From Coriaria nepalensis (taxonomy: Eukaryota; Streptophyta; Magnoliopsida; Cucurbitales; Coriariaceae): a stretch of 64,000 nt of DNA. The DNA lies in assembly GCA_027186245.1 (NCBI GenBank), contig CP114500.1, positions 3,730,001-3,794,000 of the forward strand, written 5' to 3'. The notes beneath the pieces were generated by a model. It ran no database searches and was not told the DNA's origin. It saw only the letters and a list, made by a program, of their open reading frames with translations. A program made the translations under genes and the position numbers. Below are positions 34,948 through 46,407 of this stretch, piece by piece. The stretch's first letter is position 1. The number at the start of each line of letters is the position of its first letter.

Positions 34948-36543
34948 TTAGGAGGGCCGATACACCTCTTTACCCTTACCCTTTCGAGAAATCGGATTGG
35001 AAGAACTCGGTTGCTGCGACCAGCCTACATGTGTAAGAAATACACCGCCTGTTATATATATCAATAATCAAATACATCATCCTATATAACGGTCACATAA
35101 AATGACAGACATCAATGGGTATGTATATACCTGGAAGTGAATGCGATGAGGTCGCAGCTGAGTTATTTATTGGATTAAGATGGGGTCCACCTAGCGATAT
35201 CATTTCGGCCCTTAGTCTGTCAACTGTGGTCCTGTCATAAACCGCCCTGTCAGCCCAAATATCCAGGAGAGTCATCAAATGTGGCCGACTTCCCTGATTC
35301 GATAGAGGGTTGTAATAAACGCTACTCAGAATCGGACCTAATACCGATTTGAATGCAAGAGTTTGACTTATTACAGTTTTCTTCTTCGCTCTGCCACGTC
35401 ATTAATGAAATCCACGTAATTAAATTAAAATTTCCAAAAAAAGAAAAAGAAAAAGATGTAATAATTATATTAATCGGAGTTAACGTCTGAATATAGTTAG
35501 TTGTGCGTATGGTACCCGACGATAAGAAGGTGATGGATTAGGAGGAACACACTAAGTTGCTGAATAGGGTCTTCTGTGGCGAGGATTTCGTCTCTGATGG
35601 ATTCAGCCAGTGTTGGAGCAAAAGCAGATTTACGATCGAACCAAGATTCGGACAGTAAAAGTAATTTACGATTATCAGCGGTGACTTTGAGACGTTCAAG
35701 CAGGGAATATAGCACCGTCGCGACTTCATGAGGAAGAGATTGATAGAGACGATTTAGAGAAGTTGATGTTCTTGACTGATCGTAGCTTGTTTGAATGTAG
35801 TACGGCGGTAAGGGAGGTAAACCTGGCTGCTGCGACGGCGGAGGAGACGGAGGAATTTCAAGCATTACGCTATTTAGTTGATCCATCGCAACACTATTAT
35901 AAGGAAAAGCTGGTTGAGAATTATTAGAGAGACGATTCAAGCAAGTCGTCGATGTTGACTGATCGTCGAATGGTGGATCGTAATACCCCGGAAAGTTACA
36001 TAGATCCATGTTATCCAAGTTAACCAACGGCGGAGAAGGAGGTGGAGTTTCTTGGTGAAAAGCTGGAAAAGAAGGAAGATCTAGAACGGGTAGATTTAAC
36101 TGTCCTGGTAAATCTACGTCCAGCAGAAGATCCATCAGCGGACAATGAGGTGGAGTTTCTTGGTGAAAATCTGGAAGAGGAGGAAGATTTAGAACGGGTA
36201 GGCTTACGTGTCCTGGGAAATCTAAGTCCAGCGGAAGATCCGTCGGTGGAGTAGGAGGTTGAATTCCTTGGTGAAAATATGGAAGAGAAGGAGCGCCGCC
36301 ATGTTGGAGAGGATCATTTCCTGGAGGAAGAGGAATTTGAGGAGGTCTGAATTGCGGAGGTGGAAGAATTTGAGGAGGAGGAAGAATTTGAGGAGTATGA
36401 TTTCGTGGACTATCTTTCTGCTGAGATTTACGCACTTCTCGTTCTATTGCTCGCCGACGAGATTCTCTTATCCGTTGACGATCGTCCAACGTCAATGCAT
36501 AAGTGGAAGCTCTTCTTCCACGATCACAATCTGTCCTTTCCAT
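34948..36543 (-). CDS. Proline-rich protein with a CID (RPR/ENTH-VHS-like) domain, 3 exons, 446 aa
   Basis: Exons in transcription order: 36543-35516, 35366-35131, 35024-34948; splice phases close (1341 nt) and the last exon ends at TAA. Start MERTDCDRGRR. A basic N-terminus (about aa 15-45) leads into a proline-rich region (aa 50-265) holding three tandem ~40-aa repeats built on LPVLxLPxxPxFHQETPP...DLDLPG. Residues about 268-405 read SLLERLKVTADNR, WFDRKSAFAPTLAESIRDE, QLSVFLLIHHLL, QTLAFKSVLGPILSSVYYN and HLMTLLDIWADRAVYD: the pattern of CID domains in SURP/CHERP-type RNA-processing proteins, which bind the RNA polymerase II C-terminal tail. The domain call is by pattern only. A basic serine-rich tail (GWSQQPSSSNPISRKGKGKE) ends the protein. 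A function in pre-mRNA processing is inference. Confidence 0.7.
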
Positions 36544-37310
36544 GACCAACCTTCTTCTATTACGGTGAACTACTGCTTGACAGAGCTTTAAGTAATCGTA
36601 CTAAAATGGCGCAGTAATTCCATAGCAAACGAGATCTTGATCTTCTTGATTCTTTTTTCCTCTTCGGTTTCAGAGCTTTTAGTTAGTTACTTTTCTTACT
36701 AATTTGGAAATCGGGGTTTTGGGGGGGTTTATGAACAGTCGTTGAGCGGTGACGACATGTCGATACTAAGTCAGGTGGAGGCTATAGTTACGTGAATTTA
36801 CCAGGCTGTGTCATCATGTATCGCTCGTACCATGTCAGTTTCTAACAACAGCCACTAAGAAGCAGCCACGCGTGCCTTTTTTGGTTTAATTTTTTTTATA
36901 AATTAAACTAGGATATACCCTCCCCAATATTTTATACTAAAGATTTGATTACGACAATTAGTCCACCATCTATTTTAAAGAACAACTAGAATAATACATC
37001 TGTCTTTATTTAGAAAAATTATGATTGATTCTAAAATTTTATATAAATTATAATTAACTTTCTAAATATTTTAAAACTATAATAAGTACTAAAAATGAAA
37101 CTTAAATTATCTAACATTTTTATAATAATAATAAATACTCAAAGCTCACATAGATTATAATCAATTAGAACCCTCAAATTTTTTTTTTCAACGATCACGT
37201 TCAAATCATTAACTCAACTTAATGCGACCGAATCCAATTTATAAATTAAAAAATAATTTTAATTTCTAAATTAACTTATTAATTTATTTAAATTAATATC
37301 ATTTGTTTAC
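36544..37310. other. Upstream region of the CID-like gene and AT-rich spacer
   Basis: 36544-36860 is comparatively GC-rich and probably contains the minus-strand promoter and leader; no TATA box was assigned. 36890-37310 is AT-rich with no recognised feature. Confidence 0.35.
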
Positions 37311-37319
37311 AAAATAATC

Positions 37320-37600
37320 TGATTAGTTTCATTCTAGTTCTTCGCGTGAAGAAATTAGATAAGATTCATTCCAATTTCTACGTACGAAGAAACAAAATTG
37401 ACTCGATTGATTTTCCTCGAAGAAATCGGATCGATTAGATCAATTTTTTTTTTCATGAGAAACCTGATCAGTTTCTTATGAAAATTAAACTGATTCAATA
37501 GGTCTATTCGCGAGAAATTTGATCTAATTTCCATTTTTTTCCAAAAGAAATTATATTAGTTTTCATTTTTTATTTTCAAGAAATCAGATAGATTTTTCAT
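37320..37600. repeat. Imperfect short-period repeat, 'GATT.G.TTCTTCGCG.GAAGAAAT' family
   Basis: Seven or so diverged ~35-bp units alternate tttc.t.cgaagaaa and ...gagaaacctgatc..., e.g. ttcttcgcgtgaagaaattag, acgtacgaagaaacaaaatt, cctcgaagaaatcggatcgatt, catgagaaacctgatcagtttc. Several are short palindromes. The family matches the fold-back arms at 24.45-24.85 kb. Confidence 0.6.
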
Positions 37601-37869
37601 GGCGGTGCCTAGGGGTGGCAGCCATAAATTGTGAGGTTATTTGGGAAAATTTTAGGAAAAAATAATCATGTGAAAAAGCAAATGAAATTAATTTAGACAA
37701 GTTAAGGGGTTGTTCTGAAAAAAAAAATTCACTAAAAAAATTAATTTTTTTTTAAATCTTAAAGATAGAATCGTGTAAAGATGGGGCCTTAGATAGATTT
37801 ATTGAACGGAAAATTTTGGTAGACAACCAAATTAATTGATAAGAAGATAAAAATACTTAGAAGCAACAA

Positions 37870-39620
37870 TGACCTAGAATTTTGTAATATTAGGTTTAAT
37901 GATTTAAGCAAGGTATTCTAAGACATAGAATCATGGTTAAAATGCCACAACAAAATGAAGTTGCTGAAAGAATGAATAGGATATTACTAGAAAAGGTTAG
38001 ATATCTTATGTTTACTTCTGGGTTACTAATACTGTAACATACTTAGTCAATAGAAGTCCATCAAGTGCCATAAACTTTAAGTATCTGAAAGAAAAATGGA
38101 CTTGTAGGAAACTCGTTTGAGATTATTTACGAGTTTTTGGGTGTGTTGTCTATGCACACAAAACTGATAGAAAAATTAACACTAGGTTTAAAAAATATGT
38201 CTTCTTGGGATATAAGGAGGGCAATAAAGAGTATAGGTTGTGGGATAGGGAATTTGTTGGCATTAGAGTAATTATTAGTAGAGATGTGATCTTTAATGAA
38301 AATTTGTTCCCATGCAAATTTACTAACTCTTTTGCAAGTACCCAATTGATATTCCATCAATCTCTAATGCCCTTGAGGGTTCTTTCATTGAGGTGGAGTG
38401 TGAAAACACTGCTCTCTGAATTGGACCGTAGTGTGAAGGCACACAAGCTGAGATGATAGACCCTCCGGATGATATGTTAGAAGTTGAGGATGATCATAAT
38501 TTATGTTAATGATATACTCTTAATTATTAAATCTAAATCTATGTTAATTGAATTTAAAAAGAAATTAAATTATGAGTTTGACATGAAAGATTTATGAAGT
38601 TTTAAGAAAATACTTGGCATGGAAATATAAGAGATCGGTAAATCTTATCAATTAGGTTGTAGCAGAAAAATTACTTAATGAAAGTTGTTTCAAAATAACG
38701 GTCAGAGTTGTAAACCAATTAGTCTACCTTCGACAAGCCTTTTTTTTTTTGTTGGTAAAATCCAATATCCAGAGTTTAAATCAGAATTGATTAAATGGAA
38801 AATATACCATATTCAAATGATAGAGGTTCAGTTATGTACTCCAGCACAGTACCACCATATTTGTCTTTTAGAATCTCTCTTTTGAGTAGATTCATGCAAA
38901 TCCCAGTCATGAGAATTAGGTTTCATTAAAGTTATTATTGAGGTATCTTAATAGCACACTTAGTACATGTTTGAATTTTTGTAATTGGACTACTTATTTG
39001 GATTGTTGATTTTGTAGATTTGGATTTTGCAAGTGATCGAGACTCTTGAAAATCAACCACTTCATATTACTTTCTTCTAGGCGGGAATTAAATTAGTTAG
39101 AAGACGTAATTATAACCATTGGTCGCATTGTCATCTACCGAAGTGGAGTATGTTACAATGATAGATGCCATCAAGGAAGTTGTATGGCTACAAGGGTTGT
39201 TGAAAGAATCAAGTTTGAATTTGATGAGGATTTGTGCGGTCTACTCCGACAGTCAAAGTGCTCTACACTCGAGTAAGAATCTAGTCTGTCACGAGAGAAA
39301 GTATGTGGATGTGAAATTTCATTATGTTCAAGAGTTGATTTCTTCAAGAGAGATAACAGTTTCAAAGGTTCCAATTGAGAAAAATCTGACGAACATGGGT
39401 ACAAGGTAGTAACTGTAACTAAATTTAGGCATTGCTTAAATGTGTTACATATAGAGTAATCGTTACTCTATCGAGCAATGATGGTAGGACGAATTAACTG
39501 AATATCATAGAATTATGGGTTAAGTATAAAAGTGTTGGCTTCAGGTGGAGAATATTAATTGTGAAGCCAACGGCCCATAACCCAGTTCGGTAACCTAACC
39601 TGTTGAATGTGAGGCAACCG
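37870..39620 (+). mobile_element. Decayed, internally deleted Ty1/copia retrotransposon (+)
   Basis: Integrase end: MPQQNEVAERMNRILLEKVR (37942 on), VNRSPSSAI-like text near 38050, and GYKEGNKEYRLWDREF then VISRDVIFNE (38205-38310). Most of the reverse transcriptase is missing. The RNase H part reads VALSSTEVEYVTMIDAIKEV, VWLQGLLKES and VYSDSQSALHSSKNLVCHER (39119-39409). A polypurine-like aggtggaga at 39548 precedes LTR-like sequence. Several stops and shifts are present. Confidence 0.75.
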
Positions 39621-39689
39621 GGTTAAGTATAAATTTTGGCCACTCACTTATAAATTAAGTGGATTTCAGGAGAGGTAAAAAAGAGAATA

Positions 39690-42600
39690 GGGGTCTTTGA
39701 CCAAGATATTAATTTTGACTTGATCAAAAATCATTAAGATGTTATCTTGCAAAAAGATAAAAGGAACAAAAAAGTTTTTACGTGGTTCGGCAAAGCTTAC
39801 TCTACGGGCTCCGAAAAATTCTTCAGAAAGCTAATAGTATTATGATAGAGTCTCATATACAATTTCTCATATTTACATATGATTTCAAACAAAAATATAA
39901 GTTTCAGATATAAACCTTTAAAAAAAAAAAAGTTACAGTTTTCACAAGAAAAGAGTCACAAAACTTTTCTAACAATCAGAAGAACAAAGATCATACCAGA
40001 GATCAAACAATCATAAAGAAATCAAACAAACCCTAATCGCGTGAGAGAGAGAGAATAATCGCTCATAACTTAGAGAACACGAGAAGAAAGAAAATGAGAA
40101 CCACTATTTTACAAAACCGGATTATGACTATATATACTTCCGGTTTAATGTGACTCGACATATGTTTGTTGGACTCGATTTGGCCCAATGGAGGCTTAGC
40201 CACGAATCCGAATGGATTGGACCATACCTCCTAATTGGGCCTCACTAAAAAACTAACAAACTCCATCTTGAGGCACAATTTACCCTTCCGTACTGATGCT
40301 CATAGTGTTTATGACCTTCGTCAAATAAACCATCCCTCATAGCTAAGTATTGAGTAATTAGATTACTCAAAATGTAACAAATCCAAACAGTGATTGAACT
40401 TGCTAACTGTAATGATTTTAGTTCCCATCTCTGCTGGATTTTCTTCAGTAAGAACTTTAAAAACTTTCACAATACTAGTAGCAATACTATCTCGTACAAA
40501 ATGATATTTCACAACCACGTATTTTGTTCATTCATGATGAACTAGATTCTGGCTTATATGTATTACACCTTGGCTATCCGAATAGATAGTGTAACACTCC
40601 TTAAGCATACCAATTTCATTAAGAATCCCTTGTAACCAGACTGCCTCTTTGAAAGCATCAGTCAAGGCTATATATTCAGCCTCGGTAGATGAAAAGGTAA
40701 CTAAAGGTTGCAATTGAGATTTTCAGCTTATATAGTTTCCTCAAAGTAGAAACTAATAACTTGTTGATTTGCGAGAATCATGATCGCCCACGAAATCTAA
40801 GTCCACAAAACTAACTAGAGACCATTTTTTAAAATTCAAACCAACATTAGTAGTACAATTTAGATATCTGAGCAGCCACTTTAGGGCTACCTAATGATCC
40901 AATCCAGGATTAGACATAAACATCTTCAGTGAAGAGATTGCAAATGATATAACTAAGCGTGTACTTATCATGGAATACATCACACAACCAATGACATTTA
41001 AGTAAGGTATATTCTTCATTTTCAACAAATCAGATTTATTTTCAGGAGATTATTGCTTACTCAATATAAAGTGAGTAGCTAGAGGATGACTTATAGACTT
41101 ACTGACTTACTATTTGTCATTCCAAATCTAGATGCTACTTTATTCAGTTTTCATTTCCTAATTCTTTCATGACAAACTCTAAACCTAGTTTTATTTTTAA
41201 GTTTTTAATCTTAGTTATTGACTTACTTAACAATAACATATCATCAACATACAATAAAAGATAAATAGGTTCAAAATCAAGCAAATAAAAACAAAAATAT
41301 GTATTAAACTTACTCCTGACAAAACTTATTTTTGTCACATAAGCATCAAACCTTTTATAATATTATCTAGGTAACTGTTAAAACCATAAAGTGATTTATT
41401 AAGTAAACATACATAACCAGGATGTTTATTATCTATAAATCCTATTGCTTGGTTCATGTAAATAGTCTATTCTAGTTCACCATGTAGAAAAGCAGTTTTT
41501 ACATCTAATTATTCCAGCTCAAGATCAAAATAAGCGGCAATAGATAACATCATTCTTATAGTTTTGAAATTTACCACTGAAGAGAAAATTTCCTAATAAT
41601 CAATTCCCTCTCTTTAGGTAAAACCATTTGCCACTAATCTAGCCTTAAATCTAACAGGTTCTCTAAGAGAAATATTTCCTTCAACTTACAGTTTAGAGGC
41701 CTTGGAACTAAAGTTCATGTATCATTCACCCACAAAGATTTCATCTCTTCTTGAATGGCTAAAAGCCACTCCTTACTCTCTTTAGAGCTCATTGATATTT
41801 TATAATTTGTAGGCTCAACACCTTGCACATCTAAGTAAGCAATCAAAACAATATATATTAAATCAACATATAAAACTTGGGATTAGGGATAACCTCTCTT
41901 TTACCTCTATCTCTGATTAGCTGATAATCAGATATATTATAATGATTAGAGAGTTCTAAGACCTGAGTTGCATCAAATTCTCCTCCTTCATAGGTATCAA
42001 GTGGAATGAGGGTTGCCCTCCCGTTGCTGTCCAGATGGACTTGCAACGGTTGCATGCTCCATTTCAATGTGAGTATCCTCATTTGCAGTTTGTGATGTAG
42101 AAACATCACTAGATGTACTTGTACAAATGTTAGTTCTCTTACAAGGAAAATTACATTCTCTAAAGATTACATTTCTACTTATTATTATTCTAACATTCAC
42201 TGTCTCTCTATCCCATAGCCTATGGTGGTTCCTTCTTCATATCCTAGGAAGATATATTTTTGGGACCTAGGGTTAATTTCTCATCTGACTCATGTGCATA
42301 TTCAAGATAACCAAAAACTCTTAAGTGATTTAGATTATGTTTTCTATTATGCAATTTTTCAAGAGGATAGATTAGATTTAACACATTGGAAGGATTTTCT
42401 ATTCACAATGTAGGCTGCATATTTTATAACTTCTCCCTAGAAAGTCTTAAGCAACCCAGGAGTAAATAATTGGCATCTTACTTTTTTTAAAAGTGTCCTA
42501 TTTATTCTTTCAACTACCCCATTTATTGTGGAGTTTTTATGATTGTCCTATGTCTAAGTATCTTTTTACAGAAATAATCAAATATAGGGTTATAGAATTC

Positions 42601-43080
42601 TAGGCCATTATCAATCCTAAAAGTCTTAACTTTTCTTTCTATTTGATTCTCTACCAGATATTTCCATGTCTAAGTATCCCTTTACAGAAACTATCAAATA
42701 TAGGGTTATAAAATTCTAGACCATTATCAAGCTTTTCTCTACTAGATATTTCCATGTCTTAAGCTTTTCTAAGGTTTAATCCTTAGACATAAGCATATAT
42801 ACCCATACCATCCTAGAAAAATCATCAAAAATTGATAAGAAGAATATGTTCCCATCATGTGAAGCTACCTTCTCAAGTCCGCACAAATCATAATGGAAAT
42901 ATTCTAAACAGTTTTAAGCAATCCTTATTTACATAAGGCTGTTATACCTTTCTCACTCATATGGCCTAATCTTAAGTGTCAAGTATCTGTCTTAATAGTA
43001 TTGGCAAAGATCAAAACAATATATGTATTAGAGTGAAAATAAAAACCATACCGAACATACAATCAATTTTTCTTAATGCC
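39690..43080 (-). mobile_element. Decayed Ty1/copia retrotransposon (-) with 3' LTR at its left end
   Basis: Minus-strand reading: integrase end VISRNVIFRE-like text (about 42190-42130), reverse transcriptase with YLLLYVDDMLLLSKS (41270-41200), RNase H QPLVTFSSTEAEYIALTDAF, KEAVWLQGIL and IYSDSQGVIHISQNLVHHE (40713-40528). Left of 40262 is the presumed LTR, which on the minus strand begins TGTTAGTTTTTTAGTGAGG and includes gccgaaccacgtaaaaac near 39775. Many stops and frameshifts. It lies tail to tail with the plus-strand copia relic. Confidence 0.75.
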
Positions 43081-43084
43081 ATTT

Positions 43085-43565
43085 AGAACAGGTTTCATGT
43101 TCTTATATATATATTTTAAAAAAATAGACTCTTATAGATTTTCATAGAGTTCTTGAACACATCAATCAAAATTATATAACCCAAGACAAAAATTCTTGAA
43201 GTTGACTGAATAATTTTGGTCCAAGAATTTCAATCTAGGATAATAATTTGGAATTTAGGTCCAACAATGATATTATAAAATAATAAAAAAACTTATATCA
43301 TAAAAATAGATCTTTAGAGCTTTCTATAGAGTTCAGGAATACCTCAATCGAAATTATATAAGTCAAGATAAAAATTCTTGAAGCTGATTGAATAATTTCG
43401 GTATAGGATTTCAGTCGAGAACAATAATTTCAGACCTTGACTTTTGGTACAACAACGATATTTTGAAATTATAAAACAAAATATATCGTAAAAATAGATT
43501 TTTAGAGATTTCTCAAAGTACACCACAATCGGAGTTATATGTTGAAATAAAAATTCTTAAAGTTG
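43085..43565. repeat. ~180-bp tandem array, left (inverted) arm
   Basis: About 2.5 units anchored at tagagttc..gaa.acctcaatcgaaattatataa.tcaagataaaaattcttgaagttgactgaataatttt (anchors near 43145, 43325, 43510). The same unit occurs in reverse complement at 44310-44985. Confidence 0.8.
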
Positions 43566-44305
43566 ATATATTTAAGTTTCTTGAATAATTTAGGGTTTAG
43601 TGCTTAGGGTTAGTGTTAGGGTTTAAGTAGTATGTTAAGGGATTAAGGTTCATAGTTTAAGTTTAAGATTTTTGGACCCCAAAATCTTAAACTTAAATTA
43701 GGGTTTAAGTTTATGGTTTAGGGTATAGGATTTAAGGTTAGAGTTATGGTTAAGATATAAAGTGTATGTTTAGGGTTTAGAATTTAGGCTTTACTATTTA
43801 AGTTTAAGGTTTTGGGTTTTGGATTTAGGGTTTAGAGTTTAAGTTTAGGATTTAAGGTTATGATTTAGGGTTTATGGTTTAGGTTTTAGGGTTTAAGGTT
43901 TATGGTTTAGGATTTAGGGTTTAAGGTGTATAGTTTAGGGTTTAAAATATTATATTTTTTTAGTCTATAAATCCTAAATCCCAAATTTTAAAGCCTCAAC
44001 TGTAAACCTCGAGCCCTAAATCCTAGTGATTTATGGTTAGTGTTTGAGGTCTAGGGTTTAATGTGTATAGCTTAAGATGTATGGTCTATGGTCTTTGATT
44101 TATTGTGTATGGTTTAGTTTTTAGGGTTTAAGTTTTAGGTTTAGAGTTTATGGTCTATGATATGGAGTTTATGGTGAAATCGTTAAGGTTTAGGGTTCGA
44201 TGTATATGATTCAGGCTTTAGGATTCACGGTAGAATTTGTAGACTTAAAAATATAATATCTAAACCATAGTCCTAAACCCTAAACTATACACCAAACTTG
44301 CATCT
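43566..44305. repeat. Degenerate telomere-like TTTAGGG tract
   Basis: About 740 bp built from tttagggttta, ttaaggttta and tatggtttaggg variants, i.e. diverged copies of the plant telomere heptamer TTTAGGG, mostly G-rich on the plus strand. Two short stretches are C-rich instead (43970-44030 aatcctaaatccc; 44260-44295 cctaaaccctaaac), showing internal inversion. Confidence 0.8.
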
Positions 44306-44309
44306 GATT

Positions 44310-44985
44310 TGTTAGACTGAAGTTCTCGAACCAATATTATTCATTGAACTTGAAATTTTTTTATCTCAGTTTATGTACTCTGATTGAACTGTTCCTTAAC
44401 TTTATGGAAATGTATAAGAGACTATTTTTATGATATATATAAGAAGTTTTAAAATGTGATTGTTTGATCGAAATTTGTGGTCCGAAATATTCTGGACCAA
44501 AATCCTAGACTAAAATTATTCAGTCAACCTTAAAAAATTTTATCTCGACTTATATAATTCTGATTGAAGTGTTTCTAAACTCTATGGAAAGTTTTAAAAG
44601 TATATTTTTATGATATATATATTTGTTAGACCGAAAGTTATGGCCTGAAATTATTGTCTTGAACTGAAATCCTAGACCAAAATTATTCAGTCAACTTTAA
44701 AATTTCTTATAACAGCTTATATAACTTTAATTGAAATATTCCTACATTTTATGGAAATCTCTAAGGGTCTATGTTTATAATATATATGTTTTAATCATTT
44801 TATAATAATGTTGTTAGATCAAAATTCCAAATGACTATCTTAAACCAAAAGTTCCTAAACTGAAATTATTCAGTCAACTTCAAAAAAAATTATTTTGAGT
44901 TATTTAACTCCGATTGTGGTGTTCCTGAACTTTGTGAAAAACTCTAAGAGTATACTTTTATAATATCTAGAATCGGTCCATAATT
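44310..44985. repeat. ~180-bp tandem array, right arm
   Basis: About four units anchored at aaaattattcagtcaacctt..aaattttatctcgacttatataattctgattgaagtgttcctaaactctatggaaa (anchors near 44326, 44512, 44685, 44866). It is the reverse complement of the array at 43085-43565. Confidence 0.8.
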
Positions 44986-46407
44986 GCTTGAAAAATATCA
45001 TGGCTAGAACCAATCCAAAATCATGATCACGAATTAGAACCAATCCAAATTTTAATTTGAAATTCTTATACCGAATTTTAGTTATATATATATATATTTA
45101 TGATTTTAAATATCAAATGTGGATGTGGGTTCAGAAATGAGAGTGGCAGTAATTTTGGGTGGTGCATTTATGTTAGGCTGTGCGGTCTTTTTTAAATAAC
45201 ACATGTTGAGGCGTTTTTTAGGATGGAGGAAATTGGTAGATATGAGAGTATAAGTGTGCTTATATTTTTATTTATTTATTAAATACTAAATAAATGATAT
45301 AAGAAACAAGATTATCTGTCATAAACAAAATTACGTTATTTAAAAAAGAAAAAGCTATTTACCATAAAATCATTTAACTAAACATCTCATTTCATTGGAC
45401 GATGCAGATCAAATTTGTTATGCAACTGTTAATTTTGCTACATGCATTTTTTGACTTTATTTTGAAAACAAAAAGGTTTGTTTTTAATCTCGAGCTATTA
45501 AAATGGGTTGGACTTTTTAATATAGCCGTACATAGTCCGACCCGGTCCATTTGGCCCTGTTTAAGTTCTTTAAATTTCAAATTTTGTTTGTTTATTTTTT
45601 TTTTCATTTTTTTCATTTATTTTATCCATATATAATAATTTTTAAATTTCATCTCCCACACTCAAAGAATCTATATATTTTTTATTATTATATAATAAAA
45701 ATTTTATTTAGTTAAAAATTTATTTATTAAATTTTATATTTTAAAAACAGATAAACTTATAAGTTCAACTCATTTTGAACCAGTTCCCATAAACCTGGTC
45801 GAATTCGAGATAAATCCAACAAATTTTTCAAGCCGAGCTCGAATATAGTTTTATCAAAAGAGCTCGTCTAAGCCCAGCTTATTATTTTTTTAAAGAGCTG
45901 ATCCAATCTAATAACTCTAAATAATAAGAAGCTCAATACACGCCCGACCCGACCCGAGCAGCTCATTTTATCAGCTCTAACTTAGTCAATAGTCTTAATA
46001 TATTTTGTGACTTGCACTGTAATTAAAAAAAAAGTAACACGCATCTCGCGCCAGCTGTTCATTTTCTCCATTATTTTATTTTTATTTTTATTTCTTTATG
46101 TCCCCTAATAATTACCAGATCTTACGACATCCACATTCTTTAAACTCACACTTTCCAATCTCTTCTTCTCTATCCCGCGAGTATAATGTGATTCATTCAT
46201 CCATTTTCTGGTATCTGATTCATTGATTCTCGTTTCTGTATTTCTCTCTGATATTTTTCCGTTTAAACTTTTTGCTGGTGGAACTGTGGATTTTGATACA
46301 TTTTCCATCTGTTGCTGTGTTTTTGGAGGTTATTGTTACTGAAATTCTTGCTGAAAGCACGGATTTGAGCTTGAAGGCAGAGTGACTGTTCGAGCTCCTG
46401 GTCCGCC
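44986..46407. other. Spacer and promoter region of the nucleotide-sugar transporter gene
   Basis: 44986-45400 is AT-rich with duplicated 'agaaccaatccaaa'. 45480-45990 has the 'cgacccggtccat...gccgagctcg...cccgacccgacccgagcagctc' composition seen near hAT ends and may be a hAT-type non-autonomous remnant (weak). 46000-46407 is the likely promoter and leader (CT-rich, 46140-46260). Confidence 0.35.

Noticed and set aside
35538..35729. Minus-strand 63-codon frame inside the CID-like gene, and plus-strand frames at 36042-36591
   Set aside because: Shadow frames of the proline-rich coding exon; their acidic or arginine-rich composition is a by-product of the antisense reading.
43566..44305. True chromosome end (telomere)
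   Set aside because: The TTTAGGG copies are degenerate, partly inverted and continue into repeats and genes on both sides, so this is interstitial.
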